Position numbers and translations under genes: made by a program. The notes below the pieces were generated by a model that worked only from the letters and a program-made list of their open reading frames with translations, did no database searches and was not told where the DNA came from. Of a stretch of DNA of 64,000 nt, positions 38,713-52,327 are shown piece after piece; within the stretch, counting starts at the first letter, position 1; each line of letters begins with the position of its first letter. The DNA comes from Monarcha castaneiventris obscurior (taxonomy: Eukaryota > Chordata > Aves > Passeriformes > Monarchidae), in NCBI GenBank assembly GCA_026261815.1, contig JAMPIT010000437.1:7204001-7268000 (forward strand), read 5' to 3'.

Positions 38713-41700
38713 AAGTGTATTTGCAAATCAAATTTAATGATTGATTAGTTAGAGGCAGAAAGAAAGCTAGAAATGTAAGTGAAGGGAAATAAATATGTTG
38801 AATTTGATGAAGCCATGATTCTACACAAAAATTTCAGTAGGATTTGAAAGAAATCCCGAGGTTTACAAGAAAGAGGTCGGATATGTCTTGAGTTGGAGAA
38901 AGGAAAAACAACTCCCTTGTCAATAACAGCCAGATTGTGGGATGATTTAAGATAAGATATCCCTACTGGGTAACACAGAGTACAGTGCTGCAGTGATTCA
39001 AGCTGTGCTGTACAATCTTTGCTGTAGCTTTAGGCAGACTCTCAGACATCCAAATAATAACAGCCAGAGGTTACCCAAAGCCCAGAAATAGCTTTAAAAC
39101 TACTCTTATTTCCACTCTGAGAGGCAGCACGGTTTTAATTCCTGAAACCTGGGGAAGGATTCAGGACAGACCAGGCCAAGGAAATTTTACAGTAGGGAGT
39201 ATTTTAATCACTAGCTGTAGAGCTCTAACATATCACTTCTCAGAGGCATTTAATGAAAACAAACAACCTAGTTAAGAATGTAGGAGATGTATTTACAAGA
39301 GATGAAGGGAAGTCATGGTTTGGGCCACTGCTCCTTTTTTAATGTATCACATTCAGATCAGCAGCCCATGAACTAATTACTCTGATAATGATGTTGTGAA
39401 AATGAACAGGAAGTTAATTATGGACAGTTAGACAAATTCAAAAGGGTCAGAATGGGAAAATGACCACATGGAAATGCAAATCTATTTAGGTTGAATAATC
39501 AGCCAAGAAAATCAAATTATTCTTGAGACAGCACTATATTTTAAGAACTTCAGGAACTTGATTGCAAGGCAATTACCCAACATGTAAAATGAAGTATGTG
39601 TCTGTCTACCCGATTCAGGTCTTGTAGAAATACAGTGAAGAGATATAATCAAAATATTTATATTTTAGCTGGTGAAGCAAGAGCTGTTTATACATGGGAA
39701 CTGTGCTGATAGCAGGTGAAAGGTTTTCAGAAGAGGAGTGTTCTAATGGGCAATAATTGCTGTCATTAAAAAATTTAATCCTGAACCTTGTATTTGTATT
39801 CCAGAAATATTTTATTGGAGAGAAGTGATGGGGCTGTTTTACAGAAGAGTAAAATCAAGTTTTCGATTTCAGCTGATTGTGAGAGAGACTGTGAGAGAAA
39901 ATTTTTCCTTCATGACTTTTTAGCTCTGTCTCCAGTCAACAGATACTATTCTCCTGCTTTGGAAATTGTTATTATTATATATAATAGAACATGTTCTTAC
40001 CTTAGTTCTGCTTCTGTGGGTTCAGACTTCTCCTGCTGGATTCCCAGGAGTAAATTAGAGCTGTATTTGCAACAGTATATTTTAAATCTGTATTCATACA
40101 GTTGATATGCTGAGTAAAATCCTTGCTCAACTAAAACTACAGAGAATTTTGCCAGTACTTTTAATTGATTCAGGATCCTGTCCCCTGTTACTTCTGTAGA
40201 ACTGCATGGAATATCCAGATAATCCAAGTTCCTTTTTGTTGTGGAACTGAAACCCAAACACTTCATCCATCTCAGGACTTAGGAAATGTGTTCTTACTGA
40301 AATATGGTTTCCCATTCTGAGGATGGCTCTGTTTGAATACAGAGAGCTTTGTTTCATTCCATGATTGAGATGGGTTTGATTGCAATTTGGGTTCACAGGG
40401 GTTGCTCTAGGCTCCCGAACAGCCCTGTGGATGTTTGCATCCATCAGCTGAGAAGCTGTATATTTCCTGGAAGAAACATTTGCAAAAAAGATTAACCAGT
40501 AAAAAGGAGTTTTATTATTTTTTCCCCTTTTATGAATCTTCATTTTATGAGCAAGGCATTTAGACTTAGATATCCCTGAAAAATTACAATCTATTCCTTA
40601 AGATACCAAATGTCAATTAATTCAATTTAGTTAAAACACTGATTTATGTTCTGAAAATGAGTCATTTTCCATTTAGCTACAGAATACTTCACTTTCCACT
40701 TCAAAGAGAAGAAATAGTTCACAGTAAATATTATCTTCCCTTTAAATTCTTTACTGATAACGTCTTGAATACAAGAACTGTGCAGTTATTTAATCCATTT
40801 TCTGAATGAGGTCTATCTGGTAGACATATCTGCACAATGTACATCATAAAAATATTAAACTCAGTGAAAGATTATACAGCATATAAAACACAGTGGCCTT
40901 TTTATGGCTGACTTTGAATCTGCAATCAGCCAAAACATCGTTAGCTATCTCAAAGTCTAGGACATGTAGCTGATGAAAAGCTGAATGAAATTTGAAGAAT
41001 TATTTGATTATCTTGTATCAGCTTTGATAGATTATTTTCCTGTAGAGTTGAAAATTGAGGGGGAAAAAAATCCTATATCTGAGCTGTGAAACAGTATTTT
41101 CCTTGATCCTCTGACATTTTTTTTTTATAATTAGTAAGAGACAGGCAACCAAACCCCCAGATTTTTAATTTAAATTTGTAGTCCAGTCATACCTTCCTCT
41201 TTTTGTATCTCTAACTATTTTCTCCCTCTCTTATGCTGTTGTTTTGGGAGTTTGGTTTTGGCCTTTTTTGGCCTGTGGTATGTTTTTATTCTCTTGTTGT
41301 TTGTTTATTAAAATGCTGTTTAGCACCACTCTGTCCTAACCCAGCCTAGTCAGGTCCTGACTGCTGCAGTCTCAAATGTTACACAGGAGGGACTGAAATT
41401 ACTACACTACAAAGGAGTGGAACATTTTGATCAGCTGCTTTTGCCTTCCCAGAGGCCCCTCTGATCTTTTTTCTTTGGGACACGAAAGCATCCCATTCTG
41501 TAGGTACTTTCCACACCCCTGTTGACATAGGGGATGCTGTCATTGCTCATGGAATGCAAACCCATCTGTTTAGTCTGGGCAGACAGCAGTTAACCAGGCA
41601 CCCATTTGTTTCTACTTGATTTGGTTTCTCTGTGCTGTGATTTTCACAACACATCACAAATCACTGGATTTGTTCATGGAGAAATATTCAGAGTTTGTGC

Positions 41701-41735
41701 TCTGATATTTTACAAGGGTCACCTACAAATATCGA

Positions 41736-41785
41736 AGAATCATAGAATAGCTTGAGCTGGAAGGGACCCATAAGGAACAATTTAT
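41736..41785 (-). mobile_element. CR1 LINE 3'-terminal fragment, minus strand
   Basis: The block agaatcatagaatagc followed by tgagctggaagggaccca is the reverse complement of the CR1 3' end, which normally ends in cccttccaac and attctatgattct repeats. Only about 50 nt remain recognisable. It is the clearest bird-type repeat signature in the window. Confidence 0.8.
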
Positions 41786-44700
41786 CACAAGGATATACTG
41801 TTGTTGGTTTATTGCCTTGGTGTGCTTTCTTAACCACTTAATTGTAGGACTTCAAAATGTATTGTACGTTCTGGATGGGAAATTGAACATTGCGAATATA
41901 AATTTCTGGATAGATTTAAAACAATAGATGTATTTCATTACTTATTTGAATTCTACCCAGGCAATCAGTGTATAAAAGTCATTCAGAGTCCTTTGTAACA
42001 TGAACTTTGGGAGTCTGGCTCAGCTCTCACAAATATCTCATCTGGAAAACCTCACTGGTGCTGGATTCTCCTGCTTGCTGGCCCAGCAGGGAGGTCACGT
42101 GGGCACTCAGCATCTCTCACTGCATCTGGACACAGACTTTGCAGAGACAAAAGAAAACTGACCGAGCTTGAACCTGCTGTACATAGGAACCCCCAGCATC
42201 CCCTTCACTGTCTGTTTTTCTTTCTATTCTAAATTACGTTGGAGTTTGATTTGCATACTGATGACTAATATAGCCGAAAAGTTCATTAACTTACAAGAAC
42301 AGAAAATCACACCAGATTGTTTAACTCAATTAATCAGAAGTAACTCTCACAACAGATTGAAGAGTATTAGAACAAAAAAGGGTGTCTTCCCTGCATGTAT
42401 CCCTCCTGCAGTGCAGCATGCAGATGGTCATCTTTAAATCTCAGTTCTTCAATTCTCAGAGTCCAGAATGAAGACCCAAGCTTTGCAGTCTCTATGATCA
42501 GGGCGTGGCAGCTGCCAAGGTGGAGCCCATGGTTACAGCAGCTCTTCCCAAGCCCTGAAGGAGGGAGCTAAGAACTGAGTGAGAGCCATCCTCAGTGCTG
42601 TGCTCTGGAACTCACAGCGTTTGAAAAACAGTTGCATTATGCAATAACTAAAATTTTCTTCATTTCTGAGAGAATGGGTTTCACCCAGCTGAATTCTTGT
42701 GGATTTCTCTTACTCTCTTCCTTCCTCCTCTCTCATCTCCCTGCAAAATCGGATCCAAAGAGCAAAAGCAGACCTCTGCATGACATAGCTGGGTATTTTC
42801 CTTTTCTTTCAGATTTTCCCTAAAAACCCATCAGAATTTATAAAAATTCCCTCTTTCTTCAGTCATGGGTAGGCATCAAAGACCTTCATTCAGTAACTGT
42901 GGCCACTGAACCCTGGTGGATTTTTCTCACCTTCAGCTATAAGGAACACAAATGCTAAATGTTCCCACCAGACAGGTGAGGGCATTCTGTGCACTGAGAG
43001 CTCTTCCATGCCTCAGTCAGGTGCTCTGAGGATATTTCACAAAAGAGAGAGGGAAACAGAGCAGGCAAAAACCTTGTGCTGTTTAGCTGTGACAATCAAC
43101 ACACACCAGGTGAGATCCCATTTCTCCTCTTCCCTGGCATTTGTGGCAGCAGCTCTGAATGAGAGTTGCTACAGTTTGATGCAGAAACATTTTTCTGGGC
43201 AAATAGGTGCTGTAATCTCTGTTTAAATTTAGTATTATGGCTGTATGCCCTTGGCTGCTCCTCTGGCAGTCGTTGAGGTTTAGCTGATTGATTTCTCAAC
43301 TGGTGAGCAGGCATCTCTAGAGAAGACATTGATTTCTGTAAAGCTGGTCACATTATGTCCTAGGATAATAAGCAGCTTAATTCAGGTTTTCAGTGGTATT
43401 TATGAATGAAGGTGGGGTCTGTGTCACCACAGCCCCCTGCTATCAGTTGTCTTGTACAGAGGGCAAATTTCTCACCTCCCTTTTTCTCTTCAGTATTTTG
43501 CATATCTTGGAAAAACAGGCATTTTTATCTGGATTCATAGAGAATTTTAATTCTTGCTTTAGCATTCTATGCAGCCCCTCCTTTTTTCCTTCTCTCTGCC
43601 TCTCCCCTCCTTCTTCCGTCAGTGTTGGTGTGCCTGGACGTGCATGGATGTGTGTAAATGTGAGGGCACGACAGGGATGGCAGATAATGAAATAATTGTT
43701 CTGTCCCCTTCCCTCCCCTTTGTCCTCTTTTCTCCAAACATTTTCTAAAAAAGCATTAACATGTGAAAATGTACATTTATTCTCTCATCCTGCCTGTTCA
43801 GTGAAGCCTTTTGGGGGGGTGTTTAATTTTCTTGTTTTGATGCACAGACTTTCAGGTATTCTGTCTCTTCCTGCACCAGAAGGCAGCACTGGAACAATTC
43901 ATGGTGTCTCTGAGCAGAGGGGAGCAGGGTTGGTCAGTGCCCTGACACAATTTGCTTTTAAGGGCAGACCCCCTGAGCCCTTGTGTATATTAAACTAATT
44001 CTCCTTTAGTATAATTTCAGTCTCATCTTCTTTTTGTAATATGTGTCTGGGATCAGTGACCAAAGTGGGGAAGAAATGAAAAAACGATGGAATGAAGTTG
44101 CATTTCCTTTGGATTTTTCACAGTGGACTGCTTTCAAAGGAAAGCAAGTAGAAGGGAAATACAGCTGCAGATGATGACAAAGGAAATCAGATTTGTTTAA
44201 ACACAGCTGGAAACAGTTCTGGAGATGAAGACAGTCCTTTAAAATAATTTTTATGGTCAGTAGCTGCATAAGAACTTTCCAAATAAATTCAATTTTCTCT
44301 CGGGCTGAAATGCTTTGTGCAGCAACTATTGGGAACATTTGCAATATGTCTGGGGACTGATGCAATTGTCAATAATACTGCTGCCTTCTGCTTCTTGTTT
44401 TATAAAAAAAAAAGGATGTTGTTCTCATAGTAGTCTGATAAAAGTTTCCACTTGTCCTCAGAGTTTCTTTTCTAACCAATCATATCAAATTCCTCTCTTT
44501 CGATTGATTTTATTTTTCTGCATGGCTCTTCATAGGCCTGATCTTATGATATCTATAAACAAGTAACTCAGGGCTACTCCCTTTACAGTTCAAGGGAGAG
44601 AGACTGAGAGTCTTATATGGGCTGAAATTTTCTTTTGGTCAATCAGAATATTTTGTTTCCTTATGAACCATGGTTTTATCTTGGTGAAAAAAAGTTCAAA

Positions 44701-46438
44701 TTTTGATTGCTTTTTATTAAATTGCAATTATTGACTGTAAAGAATGTCAGGAAATTTTGTAGCTGACTGGGAAATATGCAGAATCAAAGGTAGAGTTCTA
44801 AACTTAATTTTAAATCTCAAAACTTTTTAATTCCAAGTAACTTTATGTGCTAGGAACATAAGCAGTTCTCAGCACAAACCTGGCTTGGAAGTATCTCATA
44901 GCCCAGAGTGCTGTGTTTGCATAAGGACTCCCAGGACTCAGTTACTGATTTTTTAGGTCTCTTTGGTTTCATGTTAGGGAATGGATCAGGAGTGGATGCT
45001 GCCTAAATAAATGGAGAAGGATCAGTGTGGCTGTGGTAATTTCTGTGCCACACACTAAGGAGCTTATTCCTCACTGGATGATCCTAATGAGTAAGAGTAA
45101 GATGCTATTAAGGCTGAGAGTAAATCTCCTTGTAGAATAAACCTCTGATGTGCCTTTTGGATGGCAGTGGCAGGGATGTAATTTGATGAACTGGTAATGG
45201 GTTGGAATCTATAGATTCCTGATTTCTAGTGCCAACTGTGACACCAGGAAAAAACATGATCTTGGTCAGGTCCCTTGGTTTCCTTCATCTCAATCTCCCA
45301 GTTTGTAAGGGATAAAGTTTTCTCATTTCCCCAAATGGAGCCCTTGTGCAGAGGGAAATAAGTTGAGTGAAAAGGAGGAACAAAGCCCTGTTGCTTATTC
45401 TGGAATGTATTACAGATGAGAGCAGGCAGCAATGTGTTATCTGAAAGGCTTTTATTCCTTGCTACCTCAGGGACAATTGAGCTTTAACACATGCATAGCT
45501 GATCTTGACAGCATGTCTCTTTATCTATTAAGTATCATTTACACTGCATGCTGGCTGAGAACTGTATTCAGGGGAGTGCAATTTCATTGCCAGAGCATTG
45601 ATCAAAAGGATTTTCTTTTAATGCAAACAGACAAGATACAGACTATATATGAATGTAAAATGGAGTTCTAGAACAATGAAGGACTTCTTTTCTGTTAGAA
45701 GATAAATTTGTTTCATTAATGAAGTGGTGAAGGATGTTTGAATTCTGCTTTGTACAACTTCCATGGAGGCAGTGCAGTAACCAGACACCTCTACGGGTAT
45801 GGAACCTGCCTATGTCAGTGAATCATTAAAAAATCATAAGCATTTGACACTGAATTATTTGACTACAGTGACAAGTCATTAAACCCCAGTCCTGCAAATT
45901 ATTGCTTGATTTTTTTTTCCTCCTAAAGATGTGTGATGAGCCTTAGAGGGAAAAGATACTTTCTTTTGGTCCTGGTACTAGAGTTGGCTCTAGGGAGAGC
46001 TGGGCTTGGCTCCCATTCCTGCCACAAACTATGAATGATCAAAACAACCCCTGTATTTCAGTTTACTATTAAATGAGAAGAATTTCATGGTTTTCTCCCC
46101 CTCTTTTGCATTTGGGGGAAATAACTGTCATGTGTTTGCTCAGTGTCTGGCACAAAAGGGTCCCAGGTTTCGGGGGTGCACACAGGCACCACAATGAAAA
46201 AAATGGAGCTATAGTAACTGAATGCAAATTTTCATGATTTGCACCATGAATTTTCATAAAAATAAGGAAAAGTTATTTTGTCTGAGAAAGTTCTTTGTAA
46301 TCAGATGTAATTACCTGCAAGCACTAATGCACTCACATGCTTTCTTGAACATTAGGATCTGAACTGCTTTTTCTGCTCTTCAGAGTGTGGACATTTCAGT
46401 ACTTTATTACTTATTATTAGGGAGAATACAGCTTGGAG

Positions 46439-46456
46439 TACAGACCGTGGTCTGTA
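46439..46456. promoter_or_regulatory. 8-bp palindrome with SMAD-type half-sites
   Basis: The arms tacagacc and ggtctgta flank gt. Each arm contains CAGAC or its complement GTCTG, the SMAD-binding core. Function is conjecture; an 18-bp dyad can arise by chance in 64 kb. Confidence 0.25.
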
Positions 46457-47529
46457 TTGCTGCTGTAGTCGTGAGATTGTTAATCAGTCTTACTAATTTG
46501 TTTTCATAAAAATATTAGTTTACATTACTGCTAAACTTACTTAGTGAAAAAATACTGGGAAATATTGCCAGCTTGTGTTATTCATTAGGAAAAATGACTT
46601 TTATTCAGTGTAATCCAAAGTGATACTTTCATAAGACTCTTGTTTCCATATGAAAATCATTTTAAAATTTATGCTTTAAATGTGCTTGCAGTGCCAGTCT
46701 TCACAATTGCAGATGGACCCCTCACAGCACTTGAACTCACCTGATCTCGTCCCTGGCAGGGATAACCAGCCAAGGGATCACTGCACAGACAGAGCTGTCC
46801 TGCCTCCAGTGCTGCAACAAACCAGCTCAGAGCTGCCTCCCCTCACAGAGCGTGGGCACACCTTTGGAAAACCAGCACACAGTATTTCCATACCATTTAA
46901 CAAAGCAGTGTTCTTGCTATCCAGAGGTGTAAAAATATGGTCTCCAAAAGTTTCAAACTTTTTTTTTGGGGGGGAGGTGTGGGTTTTGATAGGCAGAAAG
47001 TTTTTCTGCCACTTCTATATAAGGACAGGATGCTGTATCCCCCTGTAAAATTCATTCCTCGGCTGAGGTTGCTGGGTAGTGTCAGTGGGCAAGACATGGA
47101 AATCAACTGACTGAAAACTGTATGGAAGCCACCAGCTGACATCAAATACACATTTTGATGGCTTCAAAATTTAGCAGCTTTGTGAAGTCATGGCAGAGGT
47201 GATCTTGCACTCTGTGCCATATCACAATACTTAATTCCTGAGATACTTAGGCTCAGTTAGAAGAATTCTCTGTGTAACCATCTTTGTTCATTCTTTGATG
47301 CTGATCCTCTGTCTTGCCACTGATATTAAATCAGTATTTTGCATACTTAATTATTATTTCAATTAATGTAATTTATAAGTCTATGCCAACTTTTTCTGTT
47401 TTCCAGGCACCTTCCAAATAGCTGAGGGATGTTCCCTTATAAACCTTCCTGGAGTTCAGGAAAGAGAATTTAGCTTTTATATCTGAATTCTGAGTGGTAT
47501 GAGGCTTCACTTCTTTTGATGTTCTTGTT

Positions 47530-47680
47530 ATGCTGGGAAATCAAGTCCTGAAATCGGAACACCTCACTTATCTCACAAAATCAGATTGGTTTCGGCACAA
47601 CCCAGTGAAGAACATCTGTGGCTACACACGATGTGCCATTACTGCATCAACCAAATGAGAGGACTCTGCGTGGTATTTAA
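47530..47680. promoter_or_regulatory. Candidate conserved non-coding element
   Basis: Complex, non-repetitive sequence retaining four CpGs (aatcgg, ttcggc, cacgat, tgcgtg) in an AT-rich, CpG-poor setting. No coding frame or repeat explains it. The call rests on texture only. Confidence 0.2.
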
Positions 47681-48235
47681 CTTGAGAGATGCCTGTAGTG
47701 CAGTTATAATAAAGAAAATGTATTTGATAGTTTTGAGTACATGATGTACTTAACTCTTTTGCTGTAGCATCTGCAAAGCCCAAACAAGAGAAATTATTCT
47801 GTGAAGGTTAGAGAGCTTCTTGTATTTGTGTTACCTCTGTGTATCTGAGCATTTCTTCCTTTGGAATACTTTAATCTATTTTAAAAATAAAATTATTTGA
47901 TTTGGAGCTGGTTCAAGTCCTCTACAAAGGCCCAGTAGTAGATCTGTTTTATATCACTTCCTTCTGTAGTACAGATGATCTCATTCAAGGTGCAAGAAAT
48001 TTCATCTCTCTCTCTTTTGTCTGGTAAGACATGAAACAGGGGAGAGGATCATGGATTGATGGTGATTATTTAATCCTTTGCAGCAGTGTTAGGACTTCCA
48101 CAGAGTAATTTCTGGAGGGTATCATTAGACAATGCTGTTCAATATTTCATGGTCAGGGAAGCAATCTGAAACCCACTTGCACTGTTTAAAGTCCTTGGGC
48201 TTCTGTGACTGTGTTCAGAGGCAATTTAGGGACAG

Positions 48236-48485
48236 CCTATTATTGTATTAAAGGAATGCACAAAGGCTTCAAGTTTTTTGGGATGCAATAGCCAGTTAAA
48301 AGAAACATGGAATGAAGAGAAGAAGAAAATATGAAGAGTCCTTCATTCATCACATGGTGGCCTATTATTGTATTAAAGGAATGCACAAAGGCTTCAAGTT
48401 TTTTGGGATGCAATAGCCAGTTAAAAGAAACATGGAATGAAGAGAAGAAGAAAATATGAAGAGTCCTTCATTCATCACATGGTGG
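48236..48485. repeat. Perfect 125-bp tandem duplication
   Basis: Positions 48,236-48,360 and 48,361-48,485 are identical at every base I compared, two copies head to tail. The unit begins cctattattg and ends cacatggtgg. The unit is unique sequence, not a known repeat. No divergence between copies means a very recent event, possibly polymorphic, or an assembly error. Confidence 0.95.
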
Positions 48486-51400
48486 CTGAGTGGCTGTCTC
48501 ACACTGTGGGATGACCAGGAATACTTAAGTGAAGGCGAAAAATAGCTGGTGTCATTAAAAATTACTTGAGGCAAATGGGAAAGATAGGGATGTAGAGAAA
48601 TGCTTTTAATCATGCTCACATTAATGTACAGTAAAATTAAATGGACTGGGTTGAACTTTGGTGACAGTTTCTGGCAAAAGTACTAAAGCAAGTTTATAAA
48701 AATAGAGGTCAAGGAGCTTTGGTTACATCTTACGCAAGAGTGAATAGAAAATATGAACCTGTGACCTACTAAACCAAGTGGATTAGGTAATATATATCTA
48801 TATCTGGTAGCTTAATTGGTGGCTTGGAAAAGATATATGGCATTTTTGGAAGTTGAGTTTAAAGTGCACCTGGAATTGAAACTAAGCAGTGAAGTACAGA
48901 ACAAGAAGGGATAATAATGTTTTTAACTATGCTACTGAAAGTTCACTGTGATTTTTGGGAACTAGACCATGAAATGACTGAAAATAGGTACCATATTCTT
49001 TCAGCTTCAGACATCAATAGCTACTGAGCCCTCCCTAGGCAAAGAATGTTGTCAGGAATCTGTGATTAAAATCAATTACTGCCTATGCAGCTTACCATCT
49101 GGAGGAGGGAAAGTCTTTCATTCTCTTAACTTGTGCATCTCAGTTTTGAGTGGTGAAAAACTAAGGCAATCCACTGTGTTCAGTAACTCAGCTGCTTCCG
49201 TCCTGTTCTATTTTCAAAGTTATTTTCAAAGATATGTAGTCAAAGCTTTTTTCCCCACATTTTTCTGAAATATCATTAAATTGTCTTTACTTTGGTAGCC
49301 AGTTCCTTCTGCACTTTAAAAAAAAAGATTTTTGATGAAGGATAAAAAAGTTTGCATTGATAATTTTGCAAAACCATGGACTTAAAATGCCTGCCACATT
49401 GTATCCTCTCTGGATCAGTTAACTCTTTCATGTTTAGAAAGTGTGATTCAGATGGAAGTGGAAAGGACATCCAGAACATGTAAACCAAAATTGTATCACA
49501 CATTTATGTCATCCTGATAAATTGCTTTGAAATAGTCCCCAATATGACTTCCACAAAATGTATTTCCAGAAGCTTTTGTGTTCTAAATGTCACTATCTTC
49601 TCCAGTCTGGGGAGATAAATGAATCATACCTGTTATTTATGGTCAATTTTCTCTTCTTGACTTCTTTCTGAATTGAATTCAGACAAACTAAATTAGCTTT
49701 TGGGATTTCAGGTGTTCATAACTGTTGTTGACCGTGATGCTGGTTAATTGCATAGTAAGTTACACAGATTTTCTGAAATTGGAGAGCACCACTTCCTGGC
49801 ATCCGAGCAGGCAGGTTGATAAGTATCTATCTGTTTATAGAAATGCTTCATTTTAGTAGTAATCCTAAATCCAATTCTCTAACAGGCTTTCATATTAGAA
49901 TTTCCTTGTGAATTATTGGAAGATGATAGTTGGTCTTCTCAGATGTTGTGTCTGCTGGTGATGTGTAAATTATCCCATGTGGCATAGATTGATTTATAGT
50001 TGACATAGAACTATGAGCTGAATGTCTACCCCTTTGTTTACAGCATTTAAAGTTCAAACTCTCTGGATACTTTCTAGTTCCTACCACTTTCATGTCTATT
50101 GGGGCTGAAACCTCAGCATCAGTGCCAATAAATCTCTTTGCCAGAAGGATGAGAGTGAAGTAGTTCACCTGTACTCACATGGCTTTGTAAAGGCAGTATC
50201 TCAACTGTCTGTGGGATGAAATCCTCAGTGGTTTGTTTTTCTCCTTTCTTAAAAGCACCTGAGACTTTTGGCCACATTCACAAACAGAAAACAATAAGGG
50301 TTGTGCCTGAAGTTAGGCTTCAAGTCTATCTGTGTTATGTTTGAATCCCTGTGCTAGTGAAGCTGAAGGTGGATTGTCACCCGTTTCTCAGGTAATATTC
50401 CATAGCCTGGTGCTCACTGACAGGAATTTTATTTATTGAGGTAGGTGAGAACAAGCAAGGCTGTGAGCAGAGTAGGAGGGAATGGCTCAAATGAGCAGGG
50501 AAAAAGCTCTGTGGTGCGAGAGCTGTCCCCAGCCACGAGCCTTTACCCTTCCCTTCCGTGTGAGGGACTGAGGAGCAGTAGGGAGCCCCATTCCTTCGCT
50601 GTGTGGGGGCTACTTCAGCCTCATAAATGCATAAATACCAGACTGCTGTTCCCCTGCAAGAGGTGGGCAAGAAAGCATCTGAAAAATACTGAGTTATTTT
50701 TCCTGATGTTATTTTCCATCCTCCTCTGTCGATTCATTTGCCGGTGTTTCTGTGTTTGCTTGTCTGAGCCACAGCAAAAGGGAAGAAAGCTGCCAGGGCA
50801 ACAGCCAAAACTGTTTTCCACTAAAAGTAGGGAATGACTGAGAAAGCCAATGAGATCATATTTTGATTCTTTATTTTCTCAAGCTGTATTGCATTAACCT
50901 GTTAATATTCATTTTTATTTACCTGTTAGTAAAGGGGCTGATCAGTGTAACTTTATGGACAGTACTTTCAGTTCAGAGTTTGCACAGCCAGCTGTGTTGA
51001 AAGTGCAGAGATTGCCTTGCAGCAATTTTTCCTGAAAAATATTTCCAGTTTTTGTTACCAACAGCAAACAAGTTTGATGCTCTAATGGTGTGAGATGAAC
51101 TAGTCTGAGTTACGAGCACCTCTCAAGAAAAAGGCGGATCCTGATAACACTATAATTTAATAAAGATACTTTCCTTCCACTGTCAAAATGAATTCCCTCT
51201 AATTTTATAATTTTATTGCACATTTCTTACCAACTGAGAGAATATCAGTGTTCTGCCAAATTCAGCTTTAGCAAGGCTGTCACTTCCAAACTTGTTATAT
51301 CATATATTAATAAATGCTGGTAAAAAGAGATGTGTGGACTGAATGAACAAGCTGTTTGTACACCTCAGGAAATTTTCAATTAAAACATTTCATCTGCAGG

Positions 51401-51762
51401 ATGCACAAACAGCTATCTTCCTGAAGATATAGATATGAGAAACATGGGTTTAATATTTTAAATTTCCCGTATCTTTTCTTGAGCAATTACATGTCCCTTG
51501 TGGTTACAAAGGATCTCCTTTATGAAAAAAAATGGAGTTTTCTTTCCTTCAGCAGAAGATATTTTCAAATAGTGAAATAAAAGGAAAGAAAAAGAAAACA
51601 AGATGAGTGTAGGGAGATACTGGCACTGTTTCAGTGGATGCATCAGCTATTTGTGGCTGTTAATCAGATGTATTTACTTTATTGATCAAATGAAACACTC
51701 CCACTGTTTGTGTGTGTGCATGATGGTAATGATGCTGCAGCTGCAGGTGAATGAGTTGGGCT

Positions 51763-52327
51763 CTAGTCCAAATCTGTAGTGTGGAGCATGAAAAAATCCA
51801 CCTGGATTATTAACACTTCATTTGAGCTTGCAATGTAGGGGTTAGATTTTAGTTTGCATGTTAATAGTAAATTCATTAAACCTCTGAGATGCCATAAATA
51901 TGCCACACTTTGAGGGTGGCAATGGTCTGTTGAAAGATCTTTGCTCAGCATTAACTTGATATGAATTTGAGGTAATAAAGCTGAACACTGCAGTTTGGTG
52001 TGACACATTCCAGGCTTGGAGCACTGCCACACGAAGGTGTCCAAGTCATCAAGACCAATTTTGTCTTCTAAAGCAGCTGTGTTGCCACCAGACTTGTTCT
52101 GGCTTGCACCATCCAACACAGGAGCTCCTGTCACAGACTTTCCATTTGGGGGTTGACTTTGTGCACCTTTCCTTGCAGCATCTTTCACAAATGAGCAGGA
52201 TTCTCATGCAGTTGTGTTTTGTGATTTGCATTTTCATCGGTGACAAGGATAACAAGCCTCTATTACATTTATGAAACATGAAATCACCCACTGGGTCAGG
52301 TTTCCCAGAGAAGTGTGGATGCCCCAC
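51763..52327 (-). pseudogene. Possible decayed coding sequence or retrocopy, unrecognised
   Basis: On the minus strand one frame reads 92 codons and an overlapping frame 141 codons. The most protein-like part, about 52,188-52,010, starts KDAARKGAQSQPPNGKSVTG and goes on with KIGLDDLD. It is polar and alanine-, serine- and glycine-rich, unlike chance AT-rich frames. A stop and frame change separate it from a preceding polar stretch, DENANHKTQLHENPAHL, at about 52,240-52,190. This pattern would fit a frameshifted retrocopy of a disordered protein, but I cannot name a parent and see no poly-A tail. Chance is a real alternative. Confidence 0.2.

Larger units (their letters stand above)
38713..48235. 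other. Intergenic non-coding DNA
   Basis: About 9.5 kb of AT-rich sequence with no supportable gene. It contains a short CR1 tail at 41.7 kb, a G/T-rich patch at about 41,230-41,310, a GC-richer patch at about 42,440-42,620, a palindrome at 46,439 and a CpG-retaining block at about 47,530-47,680. Open frames are short and overlap on both strands. Confidence 0.5.

Noticed and set aside
38415..38737. Lys/Glu/Arg-rich and Phe/Leu/Ser-rich frames
   Set aside because: They are the two-strand translation of the CT-rich simple repeat.
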